From Pleodorina starrii (Eukaryota; Chlorophyta; Chlorophyceae; Chlamydomonadales; Volvocaceae), in contig BRXU01000037.1 of the NCBI GenBank assembly GCA_030267565.1, positions 586,001 through 650,000 on the forward strand: DNA of 64,000 nucleotides, in the 5' to 3' direction. How positions within the stretch are numbered: position 1 is the stretch's first letter; each line of letters opens with the position of its first letter. The notes beneath the pieces were generated by a model. It saw nothing but the letters and a program-made list of their open reading frames with translations. It was not told where the DNA came from and did no database searches. The position numbers and the translations under genes are program-made. Shown here one piece after another: positions 1 through 10,500 of the stretch.

Positions 1-3000
1 GATCAGGTCCATGGTCAGCGCGCCCACCTGCACAACCACCAACAACACACAATCAGCCACGGCACAGCACCGAACCGCGCAGCACCGCACCACAAGCAAT
101 AGCAATCGAGAGCGCGGGCGCCGCGGGCGGGCGGCGCAGCAGCATGATGGCAACGTGGGGCGCCGAGACGTGGAGGGGCCGGGGCCCCACGTTGTCCCCC
201 GCACGTGTCCCTCGCAAGCAGCGCGGCGCGCGCAAGCCGCAAACCCGCCACGCTGCAAGCCCGCCACGCTGCCCCGCTCCCCGCGCCCCTGTCCGCACCA
301 CTTCCCGCACCCGCACCACCTCAGGTAATATCCCGGGTAACTGCGTTGCGTTCCCTCGTCCCGGGCCGTTTTCTTTCACCCGCACCACCCCCCCACCTGG
401 TTCTGCATGATGAGTCCGTGGAACTGCGTGAAGTTGGAGACGGAGAAGAACACCGACACGATGTTGGTGCACAGGTCGATGGAGCGCTTGCCGTCCTCAC
501 GCAGCACGCGGGACAGCGTCTGGAGCAGCGTCTCGTGGCTCAGGAGCGTCTGCGGGGGGGGGGGGGCGGCGGGGGGGGGGGTGGTGGAGGAGGAGGCGGA
601 GGGAGAGAGGGGTCAGCGGCGGGGGAGAGCGAGGTCAGCAGCGGCGGGGGAGTGAGGTCAGCAGCGGGGTAAAAAGAAGATACCGCAGCGGAGACGGAGA
701 CGGCGGGGGTCAGGGAGTGATAAGCTCCTTTATAAAAAATGAGTCACTGCGGACGGTGTTGATCAAGCTGCTCCGGCCGCTGAACCTCCGAGACGGCGGG
801 GGAGAGAAGGCGGGGGGAGACGGTGGGGGAGAGAGGGCGACAAGGAGGGATGTGGGGGAGCAAGAGGACGGATGCAAGGATTTCATCCTAACGCAGGGTC
901 AAGAGGTACCATGGGGGGAAAGGGTACAGCAGCCACGCGCCGGCGCGTTCACGTGCGCACGCGCGTCAAGCGGGAGGCCGCGGGGTGGGTGGCCGTGCGT
1001 CAATCGGCAGGGCCGGGTGCGGCCCTGGGATGTGCGCGTGTCATGCCGCGTCAGGTGCCAGAGGCCGGCGCGCGGAATGTCAGGAGGCTGCCACCGCACG
1101 TCTGTCATCAGTGCCGCCATCACGAAGGCGGTGCTGACAGCGGAGGGAACGTGGAGTGGGGTGGTTGGGCTTCCGTGCGGCGCCAGCATCAGCGCCCCCT
1201 CCTGCTGCCTCTGCCAGTCGGGTGGAAAGCTGCAAGCGCGCCGGCGGGAGGCGCGATGCGCGCAAGCAGCCCCGGACGCAAAGAGGGCATGCCCCTGCAG
1301 CTCGCTCGCACTGCCAAGCTCCTACGGCGGCCCCGGCCGGCGCCCGTCGCCCGATCGTGCTTGGCAGCAAGAGCAGAGGTCGCACGTGCGGTGCGGCGGC
1401 GACGGCGGCTCGTAGGGCTCCCACAGTCCATTGCTGGCTTGCCTCGCCGGCCGGCGAGCGGAACACCTCCAATGGCCCTGGTAGGCACGTCCCTCTCGCC
1501 CATCGCTCGCCCACTTTGCCTCGCCGCTGCACCCTTGTCATGCACAGCGTCGTATCCTTATGGATGTCATGCATAAGGATACGGCGCTGTGCATGACAGC
1601 CCAGCCCTCAGCCATCCCCGGACGGCATCCCCCCCTCTTGTCGGGAACCGCTGGCAGCCTCCGGACGACTCCCCGTCTTGCAGGACCCCCCCGATCTCGC
1701 CGTTCAAGTCACTGCAGCCCCTCCGCGTTCACGTTCCTGCTGGGAAACGCTCAAGTTCCTAAACAGGCATCCCCCGCGCGGCCGAGGGTTTTGGCTCCGA
1801 ACGCCGTGGCGGCGGACGCCCTTCAGCTGCGGTTGCCACGACTGCTCACACCCCCCGGGAAGCGCCAATGACGCGTGAGGACAGACAGGCAGATGCGCAT
1901 GCACTGACGCACGCACGCACGTCCGCCCGCATGTCGGCCCTCACCTCGAAGTTCTCCGTGTTCCTGAAGAGCTGCGCAATCATGCCGGTCGCGCGGACCT
2001 TGAGGTTCATCTCCTCCTCGTACAACCCCTCCTGCGCGGGGGGCGGACGCGGCACGGGCACACACAGCATCGTCGGTCAGCCCAGCTCAGCTCAGCTCAT
2101 ATCCTGCGCGGTGGCCCCGCGTCGCCCGCCGCGATGGCACGGCGGCGCGACGACGTGCCGAGCCACAGCACACGGCCGCGGGCGAATGACTTGGGCGGGT
2201 CCAACCATCTGGGTCGCAGTGCGCCTGCGGTTAGGCCGTATGCCGTCCGTGCTGTAGCCGTCCATCGGAGGCCCTAGCGGGACCCACATCGTCGTCGTGG
2301 CAGGCGGTGTACTAGCAGCGGCACAGACCAGGCCCCAAGCCGCCCCGGAAAAGGCCAGGGTGTTTTGGCAACGAGAAAGGGCTTGCATCAGGGCGTGGCG
2401 TTCCTTCATACCGCTCGGCGCGTGCGTGCGTGCGCGTAATGAGGCTGGTTTTCGCCTTCCTTGCCCCAGCGACACACCTCAGCAGCCCCCAAGTCGGGCC
2501 GGCAAAGGAAATTTGGGTATTTTGGCAAAACGTGAAAGGGGTCCAGGGCTGTGGGTATTGAGCTGCAGCCGGCTAACAGACTGGGCCGGCGGCGACGGCG
2601 ACTCCGCGTCGCTTCACCCAACGTCAGGCTACTCTGCAGGGGCCGCCTGGGTGCAGGGCGCCACGGCGGGAGCACCTGCGTCCACCGGCCGGCCGGCGCC
2701 CGGCACCGCGTCTCCACCGTCTGTGCCCGCCGCTGCTGTCCGCGTCCGGGGCGTCCCTTAGGATTCCCGCTCCAGAGGGAAGACCGTCGCAAAAAGCACC
2801 CGACCCGACCCGGCCCGACCCACAATGTACGTGTCGAGCTTGTTCATGTACGCCGGCTCGTACTGCTTCTGCTGCATCTTGAAGATCTGCATCGCCTGCG
2901 CCTGCCGCCGCTGCTGCAGCTCAGAGCGCTCCTCGGCCTCTGCGTCACACAAACAGGCAGACGGGCGGGTGGGAGGGGGGTGTTGGGCGGCGCCGGCGGG

Positions 3001-4495
3001 TCCAGAGGCATCTGGGCAGCCGGCCGACGGGGTGGGTGGGCGGGAATACGCCGTCTGCTGTGGCGTGGTGGCACCAGGGACCTGGCCCCCACAAGCCGAA
3101 AGCGCGAGATGCCGGGGGCGGCACGAAGGACAAGGAGGTCGGCAGCACCTGACAGGACACGGCCCCCGCTGCGCCTTGGACGGACAGCCCCAGCCGCAGC
3201 CCCAGCCGGACTGCACAGTGGCCTGTCGATCAGTACGCCCTGCTCGTGACGCTGCCGCGGAACGGGTGGCCATGCGAATGGCACGCCGACGGCCGTGCGG
3301 GTCCGAGCGAACAAGTACCTCCATGGCAAATGCCCCCGAAGTGAAAGGGCGTATGCTGCGGAGCAGCGCCCTGGCGGGGTGGGCGACACCCAGCGCCGCG
3401 CCCAGGCACGAAGGCACCCCAAATCTGGCGGCCCGTGACCCAGGGGGCGCAGGCACAGGCGCGGACACCCCAACCCTGGCCTCCCCTGGCCAGCGCTGCA
3501 TCGGCATTCCGTGCTCCGCACCTGCATCCAGTCTGCTCTGCGCCTTCGCCGTGGGCTTTCCGTTCAGCGTGGCCCCGGTCGATGGCGTGGACGGAGGCTT
3601 CTGGGCGCCCTTCTGGGGCGTCCCGGGAGGTGCGCCCGCCGGTTTCTGAGGGGTCGACGGCGGCGGCGCCGCTGCTGCTGCCGTGGGCGCCGAGGCCTTC
3701 GCCGACGCGGGGGCAGCTTTTGCCGCCGCCGGGGCTGCCTTAGCTGCCCCATCCTTTCCACGGTTCTGAAGCTGGTATAGCAGCTCCTCAACTTGTCCGG
3801 CCTGTGTGCGGGGAGGGGTGCAGCTCACAGCGACGGAGAACGCCGCGCTACGCCGGTGCATGCTGCGCACTGCGACGAGGCTAGCACCATGTGGCGCAGC
3901 CCCCCCATCGCTTGCGCGGCCTTACCTTCGAAGGGTGGATTAGCTTGCACTTCTCGATAATCTCTGTTGCTAGCAAGGGCACGTTGGTTTTGTCCGACAA
4001 GGACTTGACCGAGATCCTGTTACATACACACGGACCGCAGGGGCGCCATCAACGAGGCACCGTGAGGAAAATAACATGCCGACAGCGTCCGAGAACGGAC
4101 TCACTTCTTTTCGCCGGGCTCTTTGCTGATGACTTTCTGTGAACCATCAGGGAGAGTTGAAACTTCTTGAACCTGATGAGCAAGCAGGATTACATGCAGG
4201 GCCGCGGGTTAGAGATGTGGGGCCGAAGGCATGTAAGCGCCTTCATGTGCCAAGGGCGCAGCCTTATGAGTTGCCAACGAGCCTTCACCGCCTTCACATG
4301 TTCACATTCATATATCAGCACCGAAGCGGACAACTCAGGCGCACCTCATAGTGCACAATGATGGCAAGCTCCTCCGGGTGAGCCTCTATGTGGCCCGGCT
4401 TGATCTGTCGATACAGTTCAACGGAGCGTCAATATCGGCCAGCCACAAAGCGCAGCCGGCAGCGTAGGTCTTGCCTTCTTTTTCGTTTCAGACAT
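1..4495 (-). CDS. FLA3: Kinesin-2 accessory subunit KAP (kinesin-associated protein), N-terminal part
   Basis: KAP is the non-motor subunit of heterotrimeric kinesin-2, which drives anterograde intraflagellar transport; in Chlamydomonas it is FLA3. Nine exons (minus strand, 5' to 3'): 4475-4495, 4345-4404, 4105-4172, 3926-4016, 3522-3801, 2824-2939, 1945-2031, 397-549, 1-27. They total 903 nt, or 301 codons, with every splice phase matching. Segments that align by eye with animal KAP3 include IKPGHIEAHPEELAIIVHYE, TEIIEKCKLIHPSK, QVEELLYQLQNR, LDTYIEGLYEEEMNLKVRA, TLSRVLREDGKRSIDLCTN and FTQFHGLIMQNQVGALTMDL. The last ones enter the armadillo-repeat region. Exon 5 adds an Ala/Pro-rich linker of about 75 residues between the N-terminal region and the armadillo part. 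The start ATG (4493-4495) gives a seven-codon exon and requires a GC-AG first intron. The rest of the armadillo domain and the C-terminus lie outside the window. Family identity is very secure; the start is likely. Confidence 0.93.
1537..1597. repeat. Inverted repeat in a KAP intron
   Basis: Arms 1537-1562 and 1572-1597 (26 nt each, one mismatch) flank a 9-nt loop. They lie in the intron 550-1944 of KAP. The arms begin GTCATGCACAGCG and end in its complement. It could be a small fold-back element or an RNA hairpin; nothing else marks its role. Confidence 0.7.
4405..4474 (-). other. Probable GC-AG intron 1 of KAP
   Basis: The exon-1 sequence ATGTCTGAAACGAAAAAGAAG is followed by GCAAGA, which is the usual AAG|GCAAG form of the rare GC donor, and the intron ends in GACAG. 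It joins in phase 0 to the conserved exon starting ATCAAGCCGGGCCAC. Upstream of ATC the reading frame hits a TGA, so an acceptor at this point is needed. I found no GT donor that keeps the frame with this ATG. Confidence 0.6.
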
Positions 4496-5323
4496 TTTTA
4501 TATCCTTATAATTCTAGCAGTTTCGCTATCGTTCCTTTACCATTCCTTTATCATAAACGTGCAATATAGACTTAGGAAACAGAACGAAAGGAAGAGAAAA
4601 GAGGTCGGCAGTCCAAACCTTTCAGGTAGAGCGCAAGCGTCAAAGTTACAAATTGGATTATATTGGTAATTGTGTGAATGCCAAAGGCTGGATTTTGGGG
4701 GAGAAGGTAGCGAGCTATGTCGCCGTAAGGAAGGATTTCTGCACGACAGGTGCCCAAGGCGTGTCCCACAACTGCGCCCAAGCCACGCATTGGTTGGCTG
4801 CCAACTGATGCTCTTTGCACGTAGCACTTTCAAGGGTGGTTTATTGTGTGTCTGTACACAAAGCTACTAGACGTTTTCCGAACGCTGCGTGCACCGCGTA
4901 GTGAAAGCTCGGCTTAGGCCAACATACAAAATCACCTGCACAAGCTGAAGTGTGATGTGCTATATTAATGTAAAGGGAAGGTGGAGGGATTAGGTGAGTC
5001 GTCGCCGCGCATACAGTGATAACAGGCCTCTAACCTGCGCCGTTTGGACTTTCGGCCAACACGGCGCTTCGTGTGTCTTTGATCCACCAATAGACTTTAC
5101 CTTGTATCTTGTGCCGCCATCTCCTGGCCCAGAGACCAACCGTGCCGACCCTAGGAACAATTTCACTCTTTGGAAGTTTACCTGGCGACGCTCCCGGTTG
5201 ATCCATATTTCATCTTCACTTTTGAAAGGCGTCTTAAAGGGTTAGCGTGTGGATCCTTTGCTTGCAATAGAATAACGCAAGCGTGAGCCGCCTCGCCCGA
5301 CGGCCAACCGTGCAGAAGCTGGA

Positions 5324-5563
5324 ATGAAGAGAAGCCTCAATAGCGCGAGCTTGGATGTCTGTTCTGATGGAGCGGAATCGGCGCCATTCCGACCCTCATC
5401 AAGCGAACCCGGCGGCGAGACCCAGGGGCCACGGACAGGTGCCATGCAATGGAGCACGCTCACGCAGCAGATCCCCGAGGACGCTGCGCCGGCGCCTGAC
5501 AATCCTGGTGGCTGCCGGAGGAGCAGCAGCGGCCGGGGCCGTCGTCGCCGACACAGACGCGCG
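5324..5563 (+). CDS. Possible 5' coding exon, unrecognised
   Basis: An ATG opens 80 codons starting MKRSLNSASLDVCSDGAESA and reading into a GT donor (GCG|GTGAGG, phase 0). The first 55 residues look more like a real N-terminus than the arginine-rich shadows around them. A second frame over the same stretch, from the ATG at 5355, ends with a hydrophobic run LTILVAAGGAAAAGAVVA before the same donor in another phase. I could not find the next exon. It may be an upstream exon of the ankyrin/U-box gene, a separate small gene, or chance. Confidence 0.22.
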
Positions 5564-6308
5564 GTGAGGAGAAACGCACGCGGCAGTTTGACCGGCACCC
5601 GAGCTGTGTTGAAGCGGGCTGCCCCGGGCGGGGAGGCTGGGTGGCGCATTTTCTGGGGTCGATGCGTTAACGCCAAGTCCCCGCTTCCGCGCTCCTGTCT
5701 GGTGTGTATGTGTGTATGTGTGCATTCCCCACAACACACCGGTCGCTCGGGACCGACTCGGGACGCTGCCGTATATCGTACAATGCTTGCCGGACATGAT
5801 GCTGTCCGCATGAGCACCGTTGCGAGGTCCTTCCCCGGGCATTGTATTTGGGTACTGTCATTCGCTGTCCCTCGCGAGTAGGACGTCCTTGGCCGCTGCG
5901 GTGCGGTGCGGTCGGTGCGTGGCCCCTGCGGTGTGGTACGCCTCGTGCGCCCTCCCAAGGCTCTCATCGGATCGGCCTCCACTCGGGCAAGGAACGCTCA
6001 GCGCTCAGCGCCTGTTCGCATTCCTGGGTGGCCCTCAGCCAGAGACACTCACACCGGCGACGGTTGCTGGCAGGCGGGCGGCCGGCCGCAGTCCATGCAC
6101 CCGCGGCCAAGCCAGCCAGCCTGCCCTCCTGACCCGGCGGCGGCTTTCCACGCCGCATGCCGAAACCCCGAGCGCGCCGAGCCCGTTTGCGGATGCGGCC
6201 AGCTCAGCGCCAACCTACCGCCGATCCGAACCGGGCGTTTCTGCGTCCTGTCTGCCGCGGTGCCGCCGATCAGGCGGCTGCCGTTGTGGTTCCGGAGCTA
6301 GCTGCTGT

Positions 6309-6333
6309 CCCTAAAACCCTAAACCCTAAACCC
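6309..6333. repeat. Short interstitial telomere-like tract
   Basis: The tract contains one CCCTAAAA unit followed by two CCCTAAA units and CCC. The octamer is the Chlamydomonas telomere unit and the heptamer the plant/Volvox one, read on the C-rich strand. It is too short to be a telomere and sits between genes. Confidence 0.7.
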
Positions 6334-7514
6334 ACATCAACGTCGATACTGCTGCCCGGCATGTTACAGCTGAGCTGTATGTCGCGCCCGCCGTGTGATG
6401 TCCTTGGGCGGGTGTCTGCCACATCGCGCTCGACGCCCAAAACACCCCCCATGTGACATGGGGTCCGCAACTAACTGGCGCCTGCCGCGGTGGGCGAACA
6501 ACAGAGCCCCGCAGCAACGGCGAGCCTCGGTGGAGACGGTCGCAGCGGCATGGCGATGCACGGGTGCATGGCTCCACGGCCCGTGGCTCCACGCTTGCAT
6601 GGCTCCACGGCCCGTCCATGCAGCAGCCCGTCCGTCCATACATCTGAGAGCAGCGGCGGCAGCAGGGACCGGGCCGAGCCGAGCCGTTAAAGTGGCACTC
6701 CCGTGTCCTCCGCGTCCTGGGCTGCACATCGCCGCCGGGACGATTCGCTGCGCGTGTCTGTCGCGGCGCCCCGGGGTCCATCTGAACCTGTTCTCTGCTT
6801 TTGGGCTCGCAACGTTTAAGCGGGGGACGAGAGGTTGGGAGGACTGCGGCAGCCAGCGTCGCGCGGCGCATGGCGATGCTGGGCTGGCGAGGCAGCGAGG
6901 GGAAGCTGGGGAGAGGTGTCTGGGTGGCGTGGGGTGGGGAAGGGGACGTAAGTGAGCTGGTTATGCCCTTTGCCTCCCTCGTGCGCGAGACCCACAACCT
7001 GGCTGCAGGGCTCTGCTTCTCGCTGGCTGAGCTGCGGTTGCCGCGGGGCCGCGGGGTAGTGTTTGTATTCGCGCTGAATGGCTGCTGCGATGGCAGCGAC
7101 GAGCGCCATATGCACCGTGCCACTTCGCCAAGGAGACGACCACGGGATTTATTTATGCGGTGGCGCGATGCGTCGTGCGGCTGTGGCTGTTCACTTGGGG
7201 CGCGATCCGGGCCGCAAGTGCCGGCGGGCGCGCTTGCCTGGCCTCGGCCTCAGGCGGCACCGCCGTTCCGCCGGGTCGGATCCGGATGAAGCCCTCGCGG
7301 CCGCGCTACGAGTCGAAGTCGAGGCGTAGATCTGTCGTCCGTCCATCTGAGACCGGCCATGGAACGTGCCGCTTGGCGCCGACACGCGCCGCACCCTTTG
7401 CCCCATGCTCACCTCACTCGCTTCAGAATCGTGCTCGTCGCTGCAAACAACACCACCGAATGACACACATTACGCCCGCAGTCCCTTCCCCACCACCACC
7501 ACCTCCACGCACAC

Positions 7515-10500
7515 ATGCATGCATGCGCTGGCATCCGCGTCCGTAACCTCTCCCTCTCCCTCTCCGAGGCCAACGGCGCTGCTGCTTCGACGGAGACGCC
7601 GCTGCGCCGCCTCCCCTTTAGTCGCCTCGCAACGCCGTCGTCGCGGCCGCCTCCTGTTGCCCTCTGCCGCCCGCCTGGGAATCCGCGGTCAGCACCGGCC
7701 GCGCCAGCGCCCCCAAATTTAACCCTCTCACAAGAGATATCCCGCGCCCTGCCTCACCTGCCGCGCCTCGCGGACATCTCCCGTACGCAGGACCCCTGGG
7801 AGTCGTACGTCCGCGACAACTGGATCCCCACCCTGGAGCACATGTTTGGTCCGGACTGGCGGCGGCACTGCCCCGGCGAGGTGGCGGCACTGATTTGGTG
7901 GGCGATCGCCAGCCGCGCCGGCATTGCGCCGGCCTCCGCCGCCACCGCACCGGCAGCAGACGGGGCACCCGGCGGTGCCGCCGGGCAGCAGCCGGGCGAA
8001 GGAGCAGCTGCCGACGCGCCGTCGGGGTCCAGGCTCCGCCAACCGAGCCCGCCGGCAGCGGCGAATCGGGGCACCGGCGGGCAGGGCGCGGCGCTACCCC
8101 TGCACGCGCTGCTGCTTCCGATCGCGGCGGAGTCGCTCCTGATGGCCTCCCCACAGCAGCAGCAACAGGGGCAGCCTGGCGGCGCGGCGCGTGCAGCGCC
8201 GGCTGCGCTGGCGCGGGCTGACGGCGCTGCGGCAGTAGCGGCGGCGGGAAGCGCCGGCCACGGCAGCGAGCGCAGCGCCGGCGGGTCGCTGGGTGTGCCG
8301 CTGGCGGTCTTCGCTGCGCTCGTCCCAGCGTCGTCCGTGGCGGATGGCAGGCGGGCGGTCGGGCAGACGAGCGCCGCCGGCGGCGGCACCGCCGCTCCCG
8401 CGGCGGCTGGCCGTGGCAGCAGCGAAGGCGGTGGCGCAGGGCTCTTCCAGCGGACCAGCCACGAGGGCGACTGGGCGGAGCAGCGGGGTGGCAGCGGCGG
8501 CGCGGGAACGCGTGTGACGGCAGCTGCAGCGGCGCCGGCGCCAACTTCGGCGGGCGGGATTCCGGAGGCGATGACGCATGGAGGGGTTGGTGGGGTGCTG
8601 GTCGCGGGACCGGCTGGGTGGGACGTGGCGGAGGAGGAGGACCTCCTGCAATTGCTGCGGCAGGGCCTGGAGGCGAGGTTGGCGGTGCGGCAGCAGCAGC
8701 AGCAGCAACAAGGCACCGGCAGAGCCGCCGCGGAGAAAGCCAGCTTCGTAACAACAGGCGGCGGCGGCGGCGGTGCTGCTAGCGGGTCGGTTCGGACGCT
8801 GCCCGTTTTGGACCTGTCGCGGCCCCACCCGGGCCGCGACAACGACGTCGCCGCCGGGGGTTGCAGCGGCGGCAGCGGGAGCACGAGCCAAGCGCCGCCG
8901 CTGGGGGCGCAAGCTCGGGCGGGGGAGGGCCGAGGTGCGGATGCGGCGGCGACGCCGCCGCCAAGCGCCTCAGCGCCGGCGGCCGCGCCGGCAGGGATAG
9001 CGCTCCCACAACAACCGCGGCGCGGCGACGCCTTGCCCGCTGATGCGTGTTGCGCCACGGCGGGAGCGCCAGCTGGTCGCGGCGCGGATGGTGCAGCTGG
9101 CGGCGGCGGGCATGAAGCGGATGGCGGCGGCGGCGGTGGCGGCGGCGGCGACGGGGGCTCCTCCGACGGCAGGACGTTGGTGCTGGATCTCGACCCATCC
9201 GCTTTCCCGCTTTCCCTGAGTGAGTAGTTCCCGCTTTCCCTGAGTGAGTAGTTCCCGCTTTCCCTGAGGGAGTATTGCTCAGGGGACTTTCTTTCGGCGG
9301 TCCTGCTCATTGCGCGGCTGCGCCTGACATAAACACATGGACGGGGGCAGCAGCAGCAGCCCGGACCCTGCCGTGCCTCGTGCGTGTGTAGGTGTGTGGG
9401 TGTGTGTGCGTGCGTGGGTGGGTGTCCCGAAACCGGTATGGAAAGGGCTGGCGGACGTGGCGCCGCTGTGGTGGCAACAATGGAAGGGAGGGCGCTGGTG
9501 CAGCGCTGTGGATCGCTCCGGTGTGGTTGCTGCGGTGGAGAGTAAAAATAAGATACCGCAGCGGAGACGGCGGGGGGGAAGGGTACCTTGCTGCACCGCC
9601 TTGGCAGCGGTGGCTCGGGAGCGCGGATACCTCCGCGCCCACCTCGCTGCTCGCCCCTCCCCGCCCCCGCCCCCGCCCCGTCGCGTCTCGGGTTTGTTAT
9701 CGTGGTGGGATGTGGTGTGATGCGGCGATGGTGTCACGTGTCACGCTTGGTGCGCATGCGGCGCTGTGTCCGGCCCCGCAGGCGGCGACAGGCCCCTCAG
9801 GACGCTCCTCAACGCCGTCAGCAACGCAATCGCCGCCGCCGCCAGCGCCGCCGCTGGCGGCGGCGGCGGCGGTGCCGGCGGCGACCACGCCGGCGGCAGC
9901 GGCGGCGGCGACCTGGCCTCCCTGGCCGCCGGGCTGCTTCCCTCCGTAGGCGGCGGCGTCTCCGCCGGGGCATCCCCACTGGGGACGACCCTGCCGCTGG
10001 ATGCCGCCGGGGGCCTGTCCCTCGCGGCGGCGGCCGCCACCTCCAAGACTTTCAACATGCAGATGCCGGACGGTTCGGTACTTCCCGTACAGCTCGTCCC
10101 ACTGCACATCTCGGTGGGCGGCGGCGGCGGCAGCGCCGCGGACGCGACGGCGACGGCGGCGGCGCTCGCCGCGGACGAGCTGTCGGGCCTGCTGGCCGCT
10201 GCGGCGGCGGGGGGCTGCCGGCCGCTGTCGGACCTCTTGAATCGGAGCGACCCGCGGGGCAGGCTGCCGCTGCACGCCGCCTCGGCGACGGGGCGGGTGG
10301 AGATGGTGGAGAGGTTGCTGGCGCTGGGCTGTGACGCGGGGCGGCGGCTGGATCAGGACTTCATCCACGGCGGCGGCGGCGGCCACGACGCAGGCGGCGG
10401 CGGCGGCGACGCCGCGGCGGCTGCGCGGTGGGTCGGGGCTGGCGGGGTTTTGGTTGGGCGGGCGAGTCGGCGGGGCCGGGTTGATGCGTGTTGGGGTTTT

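Larger units (their letters stand above)
4496..7514. other. Intergenic region between divergent KAP and ankyrin/U-box genes
   Basis: About 3 kb separating two divergently transcribed genes, so it should hold both promoters. The first 700 bases beside KAP are clearly AT-richer than the rest. I see no certain TATA box. Apart from a doubtful exon at 5324-5563, a telomere-like tract at 6309-6333 and a short local duplication (GCATGGCTCCACGGCCCGT near 6567 and 6597), nothing recognisable is present. Reading frames on both strands look like compositional noise. Confidence 0.6.

Noticed and set aside
5242..5982. Minus-strand 246-residue frame
   Set aside because: Arg/Pro-rich without motifs, and it overlaps a TG-rich simple stretch; no splice or promoter support.
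7754..9310. Minus-strand 518-residue frame opposite exon 1 of the ankyrin/U-box gene
   Set aside because: It is antisense to GC-rich coding sequence with Ala/Pro composition and no motif, and the plus frame connects in phase to the following exons.
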